DNA of 25,946 nucleotides, taken from Flavobacteriales bacterium UBA4474 (GTDB lineage: Bacteria; Bacteroidota; Bacteroidia; Flavobacteriales_D; Sanyastnellaceae). The notes beneath the pieces are model-generated. The model was not told where the DNA came from. It ran no database searches and saw only the letters and a list, made by a program, of their open reading frames with translations. A program made the position numbers and the translations under genes. Positions 22,174 through 25,946 of the stretch are shown in pieces (position 1 is the stretch's first letter; each line of letters opens with the position of its first letter). The stretch covers positions 1 to 25,946 of the forward strand of contig DGOE01000099.1 of the NCBI GenBank assembly GCA_002389295.1, given 5' to 3'.

Positions 22174-24717
22174 ATGCCGAACCGTCTTGTTCTCCTCAGC
22201 CTATGGGTCCTGCTTCCGGGATTCTTGACAGCACAGCGGCCCGGTGGTCAGCGGCCAGAAGGCGGACGCCCCATGGGAGAGCGCCCCAAAATCGGCGTGG
22301 TCTTCGGCACTGTAGAAGATGCCGCCTCGGGCGTGGGCATTGAATTTGCCACCATCAGCATCCTGGCCTTTGACGCAGACAAGGTCATCACAGGTGGCGT
22401 GACCGACAGCAAGGGCAGGTTCCGCATCACGGAAATTCCCGTTGGCCGGTTCCGCGCCCAAATCGGCTTCATGGGCTACAACTCCATCACCGTCGACGAC
22501 ATTCGCCTCATGCCCCGCGGCGGCACCGAGCAAAACTTGGGCACCCTGCGGCTTGAGCCCAACGTACAGGCCCTCGAAGCGGCCGAAGTGGTAGAGCAAC
22601 GCTCCACCTTGGAGATGATGATCGACCGCAAGGTGTTCCGGGTGGGCGACGACCTGAACAGCGCCGGTTCCAATGCCACCGAATTGCTGCGCAACGTCCC
22701 CAGCATCGACGTGGACATCGACGGCAACCTGAGCCTGCGGGGCTCGGGCAATGTCACCATCCTCATCGACGGACGGCCCAGCGGCATGACCGGTTCAGCC
22801 ACCCAGAGCTTGCTTGAGCAGATCCCCGCCAGCAGCATCGACCGCGTGGAAATCATCACCAGCCCCACCGCCAAGTACGACCCGGAAGGCGTGGCCGGCA
22901 TCCTCAACATCATCCTCAAAAAAGACAAGCTCGAAGGCAAAAACGGCCAGGTCAGCGTCACATGGGGCACCAACGAAAACCACAGCGGGTCCTTCAACGG
23001 CAACATCCGGGGGCAGAAATTGAATTTTTCGCTCAACGCTGGGTGGAACCAGCGTGTTGGTTTTCGCAGCGGAAACAGCCTGCGGCAGCAGTCCTTTGGA
23101 GGCGAATTGGCCGGCAGCTATGACTCCTTGAGCGTCTTGAATTCGACCAGCATTTCGGACAACCTGCGCTCGAGTTGGAACCTCAAAACGGGCCTTGATT
23201 GGACCCCCTCATCCCAAACGACGTGGAACATCGGCGTGCGCACCAACCAAGGCAGCAATTCAGGCATAGAGGATGTGGTCAATCTCGAAACCTGGAGCAC
23301 CGACGCCCTGGGTGGGTTCACGCGCTATGGCCTGTCTGAACGGATCAATGCCTCCACGGACCTGGACCTCGGCTACGAGCACAAGTACGGTGAGCGCCAC
23401 GTGCTCCAAGCCTTTGCCCGCTGGTCTCAACAGACCAGCACCTCGCACGATTCACTGTGGCAGGACTTGCCTTCCACCCTTCCGGACCCCGCCTACCTCT
23501 CCAATGCCAACCTCAACGACGGCGGCAGTTGGAACGCCACCCTCCAGGTGGATTACGAGAAACCCCTTGACAACGACGGCAAATTCGAGCTCGGCTACAA
23601 AACCATCCTGCGAGAAAGCAATGAGGACCAACAGTTCTGGCAGCGGGACACCCTCGACAACCCCTTCACCCAGGCCTACGACTTCCGCTACCGCGAGGAC
23701 ATCCATGCGGCCTACGCCACCTGGGGCCGCAAGTTTGGCGCCTGGGGCATACAGGTCGGTGGACGCGGCGAAGTCGTCTACACCACAGCCCAGCTACAGG
23801 GTGACAGCGCCGATATCGCCGCTGCATTGGCACAACTCGGAGGCACCGAAGCCACCTTCGTCAACGACTACACCAGCTTTTACCCCTCCACCAACCTCAG
23901 CTACACAGTGGACGACCGCAACCAATGGGTGTTGAGCTACAACCGCCGTGTCAACCGCCCGCGCGGCCGGCAAGTCAACCCCTTTGTGGACAATGCCGAT
24001 CCGCGCAACCTCAGGTACGGCAACCCTTTCCTCCTGCCCGAGTACACCGACGGGTTGGAATTCGGGCATCAATTGACCACCAAGGCCCTGAGCATCACGA
24101 CCTCGCTGTTTTACAAGACCACGCGCGATGTGATCCGGCGTTTCATCGAGGTGGATGATGCCGGCATCGCCTACCGCACCTATGTCAACCTGGCCCGCCA
24201 AAGCAATTCAGGGCTGGAGGTCGTGGCCATGTGGCGCAAGGGGCGCTCCCTGCAGCTGCGCCTCAACGGCAGCGTCTATTACCAAAATACCGATGGCTCC
24301 AACCTGGCGCCAGACCTCGGAAACAACGGGTTCCAAGGCAGTGCAGGGTATCAGGTGTCGGCCTTGGTCAAGGGCGACTGGAAGGTGCAATTGAATGGCC
24401 GGTTCCGTGCGCCATCGCAATACACGCAAGGCACCTTTCAGGGATACATCACCCACAGCGCGGCAGTCAGCCGGGACTTCTACGACGACAAACTCCGCGC
24501 TTCCCTGCGCGTGAGCGACATCTTTGACCAACAGCAGTGGTCCTATACCTCCGAAGGCAGAGACTTCTTTCAAGACGGCACCTTCAAGAGGCAGTCACGC
24601 TTTGTCTACGCGAGCCTGACGTGGTCGTTTGGCAAGCTCGAACCCGGCCAGCAGAAACGCGGGCGCGGCGGATACGACAGGGGGAGCGGGGGCAGTTTCG
24701 ATGGCGGAGAATTCTGA
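22174..24717 (+). CDS. TonB-dependent outer-membrane receptor (OMP_b-brl_3 type)
   Basis: Outer-membrane beta-barrel protein of 847 residues. Signal peptide (1-20, ending LTA|Q), a short Gly/Arg/Pro linker, a CarboxypepD_reg-like domain (about 40-125: VFGTVEDAASGVGIEFA, GVTDSKGRFRITEIPVGRF), a plug (about 140-250: VLRNVPSIDVDIDGNLSLRG-like segment, ILIDGRPSG, DRVEIITSPTAKYDPEG, GILNIILKK), then the barrel. The barrel's later strands include PSTNLSYTVDDRNQWVLSY and NPFLLPEYTDGLEFG, the hallmark of the OMP_b-brl_3 group. It is not a SusC protein and has no SusD partner nearby. A Gly/Arg-rich tail follows the last strand and ends in Phe. The substrate is unknown; the position suggests passage of galactosides, but metal or peptide transport cannot be excluded. 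Confidence 0.92.
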   Translation: MPNRLVLLSLWVLLPGFLTAQRPGGQRPEGGRPMGERPKIGVVFGTVEDAASGVGIEFATISILAFDADKVITGGVTDSKGRFRITEIPVGRFRAQIGFMGYNSITVDDIRLMPRGGTEQNLGTLRLEPNVQALEAAEVVEQRSTLEMMIDRKVFRVGDDLNSAGSNATELLRNVPSIDVDIDGNLSLRGSGNVTILIDGRPSGMTGSATQSLLEQIPASSIDRVEIITSPTAKYDPEGVAGILNIILKKDKLEGKNGQVSVTWGTNENHSGSFNGNIRGQKLNFSLNAGWNQRVGFRSGNSLRQQSFGGELAGSYDSLSVLNSTSISDNLRSSWNLKTGLDWTPSSQTTWNIGVRTNQGSNSGIEDVVNLETWSTDALGGFTRYGLSERINASTDLDLGYEHKYGERHVLQAFARWSQQTSTSHDSLWQDLPSTLPDPAYLSNANLNDGGSWNATLQVDYEKPLDNDGKFELGYKTILRESNEDQQFWQRDTLDNPFTQAYDFRYREDIHAAYATWGRKFGAWGIQVGGRGEVVYTTAQLQGDSADIAAALAQLGGTEATFVNDYTSFYPSTNLSYTVDDRNQWVLSYNRRVNRPRGRQVNPFVDNADPRNLRYGNPFLLPEYTDGLEFGHQLTTKALSITTSLFYKTTRDVIRRFIEVDDAGIAYRTYVNLARQSNSGLEVVAMWRKGRSLQLRLNGSVYYQNTDGSNLAPDLGNNGFQGSAGYQVSALVKGDWKVQLNGRFRAPSQYTQGTFQGYITHSAAVSRDFYDDKLRASLRVSDIFDQQQWSYTSEGRDFFQDGTFKRQSRFVYASLTWSFGKLEPGQQKRGRGGYDRGSGGSFDGGEF

Positions 24718-25123
24718 TCATACCGCCACAGACCACCCCATCCTGTTTTTTGACGGGGGCTGCGCCCTGTGCCACGGCGCTGTGCGCCGCCTCCTTCGCT
24801 GGGAAAAGGCCCCGCACAACACCTTGCATTTTGCGCCATTGGATGGTCCGACCGCGGTGGCACTGCGCGCCCAAAGACGACTGCCCGAAGACCAAGAGGC
24901 GGTGGTGTTGCACACCACCCAAGGCACGTGGACCGGTGAAGCCGCGGTGGCCCATGCCCTCAACCTCATTGGACGCAGCGGATGGTCGCGCACTTTCCGC
25001 ATCCTGCCCCCACCCCTGCGACAAGCGGGCTACCGGCTCATCGCCCGCAACCGCAGCCGCTGGTTTGGTCGCGTCCCTGCCGAATGCCCCTTCCCGGCAG
25101 CGCCTGGCCGCATGCAGCCCTGA
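24701..25123 (+). CDS. DUF393 family protein (DCC thiol-disulfide oxidoreductase-like)
   Basis: Protein of 140 residues with the family hallmark FFDGGCALCHGAVRRLLR at residues 16-33, where the DGxCxxC motif resembles a thioredoxin-type redox pair, followed by HFAPLDG and, near the C-terminus, the YRLIARNRSRWFG segment typical of the family. Real redox activity has not been firmly established for the family as far as I know. The start at 24701 (MAENSD) overlaps the end of the TonB receptor gene by 17 bases; the frame stays open further upstream inside that gene, but only this start gives the normal family length. Probably co-transcribed with the receptor. Confidence 0.85.
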   Translation: MAENSDHTATDHPILFFDGGCALCHGAVRRLLRWEKAPHNTLHFAPLDGPTAVALRAQRRLPEDQEAVVLHTTQGTWTGEAAVAHALNLIGRSGWSRTFRILPPPLRQAGYRLIARNRSRWFGRVPAECPFPAAPGRMQP

Positions 25124-25197
25124 GCCCATCCCCCGAAAGTGCCAAAGCTTGCGAACCTGCAATTCAGGTGATGGCACACGCCGTAAATTGCACCTTC

Positions 25198-25946
25198 ATG
25201 GCCATTTCTGCGCCTTCAGCCACCTTCAAATCCGTGTCTGCATCTGTCGATCAAGGGGAACCTGCGGCCGGTTTCAAGCGGGCGCAATGGCATTGGTTTG
25301 AGACGCCAGACGATGTGCCTTGGGACGCTTGGGACGCCCTCCCCGGCGGCACGGCCTACCTGGACCGGCGTTACCTGACCGCCATGTCGGGCCACAGCAA
25401 GGTCCAATGCTGCGTGGGCATGATCCGCACCGATGATGGCCCTTGGCTCGGCGGCATCCTCATGCAGGCCGTCCAATCGGAATCCCGTTCGCCCGCCGAA
25501 CACATGGACGTCTCCTTTGGCGTGCGCTTGGCTACGGCCATCATGCAGCCCGGTGGACGGCCTTTCCGCTTCCGCACCCTTGTCGCTGGGCAAGGCTTGG
25601 GCAGCGGAGAGCACACCTTTCTCTGGCGCGAGGACATCCCCGCCAAGTGGCAGGTCAAATGGACCGAACAGGCCTTTGACGCGTGTGCAAGGAAATGGGG
25701 CATCCGCGTTTGGATGGCCAAGGACTTTGGGCCCGAACGCGACGCCCTCCTCGCGCCGCACTGGAGCCGCCGCTGGGCCCGCGCCAGCTTTGACCCCGTC
25801 ATGGAGGTCCCCCTCGACCCCACCTGGACGTCGACCGACCAATGGCAGGAGGCCCTCCGCACCAAGGCCCGCACCAAGGTGCGCAGCATCCTCGGCCGCA
25901 GCGCCGGCCTCACCCTCCGGCGCGTTACCGATCCAGAGGAGCTCCA
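25198..25946 (+). CDS. FemAB/GNAT-like acyltransferase-like protein, partial
   Basis: The reading frame is open from ATG 25198 to the right edge (249 full codons), so the C-terminus is missing. The N-terminal half has a PGGTAYLDRRYLTAMSG segment and a hydrophobic LGGILMQAV strand; later the sequence FDPVMEVPLDPTWTSTDQWQEALRTKARTKVR resembles the point in FemAB-type and related GNAT proteins where a beta strand is followed by a W..t.d.W..al..K.R.kvR helix. A role in peptidoglycan or lipid aminoacylation is one option, but the assignment is weak. An in-frame ATG at 25171 could add nine residues; TAAATTG just before 25198 may be a promoter element. The gene is 74 bases after the DUF393 gene. Confidence 0.6.
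   Translation, partial: MAISAPSATFKSVSASVDQGEPAAGFKRAQWHWFETPDDVPWDAWDALPGGTAYLDRRYLTAMSGHSKVQCCVGMIRTDDGPWLGGILMQAVQSESRSPAEHMDVSFGVRLATAIMQPGGRPFRFRTLVAGQGLGSGEHTFLWREDIPAKWQVKWTEQAFDACARKWGIRVWMAKDFGPERDALLAPHWSRRWARASFDPVMEVPLDPTWTSTDQWQEALRTKARTKVRSILGRSAGLTLRRVTDPEEL

Noticed and set aside
25150..25172. Five-base hairpin after the DUF393 gene
   Set aside because: Stem too short and no T-run on either strand.

Overview
The window looks like chromosomal DNA of a GC-rich (about 60% by eye) member of the Bacteroidota. The evidence is a DUF4924 protein, an OMP_b-brl_3-type TonB-dependent barrel with a CarboxypepD_reg-like N-terminus, 7TMR-DISM sensor kinases, a zinc-ligand-free CobB-type sirtuin, lipoproteins with GCTDPxAxNYD repeats, a TAnnTTTG promoter box, weak Shine-Dalgarno signals and many 4-base ATGA stop/start overlaps. 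No rRNA, tRNA, CRISPR array, transposase or integrase was seen.

Layout. 1-1283 (-): AdiC-like amino acid permease, cut by the left edge. 1362-3222 (-): lower-GC island with a lipoprotein gene and a coupled secreted-protein gene, both with a BamE-like segment, ending in a clear terminator. 3528-4253 (-): sirtuin deacylase. 4434-6007 (+): tandem coupled paralogous membrane proteins of unknown function. 6008-6540: non-coding stretch rich in inverted repeats. 6541-7626 (+): M42 aminopeptidase. 7637-12703 (-): five-gene signalling operon made of a ThiF/E1-like protein, a GNAT/autoinducer-synthase-like protein, a 7TMR-DISM histidine kinase with a lipobox, and two response regulators. 12838-13281 (+): small unknown protein. 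13290-14071 (-): DUF4924 and a coupled 85-residue protein. 14105-15079 (+): DUF1853. 15119-18780 (-): three-gene symporter operon (vSGLT-like sugar symporter, DUF4212 small subunit, VC_2705-type cation/acetate symporter). 18927-22115 (+): exported GH2 beta-galactosidase, divergent from the sugar symporter. 22174-24717 (+): TonB-dependent receptor. 24701-25123 (+): DUF393. 25198-end (+): start of a FemAB/GNAT-like protein.

Two functional units stand out. The first is a lac-type locus. An exported beta-galactosidase would release galactose and glucose in the periplasm, a Na+/galactose-type symporter would import them, and the divergent promoter region between them holds a short palindrome that could be an operator. 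The second, and the best candidate for an undescribed system, is the 12703-to-7637 operon. It couples a putative adenylating enzyme and a putative acyltransferase (signal maker?) to a membrane receptor kinase and two phosphorylation-dependent outputs, with overlapping genes, so it could be a self-contained chemical signalling circuit.
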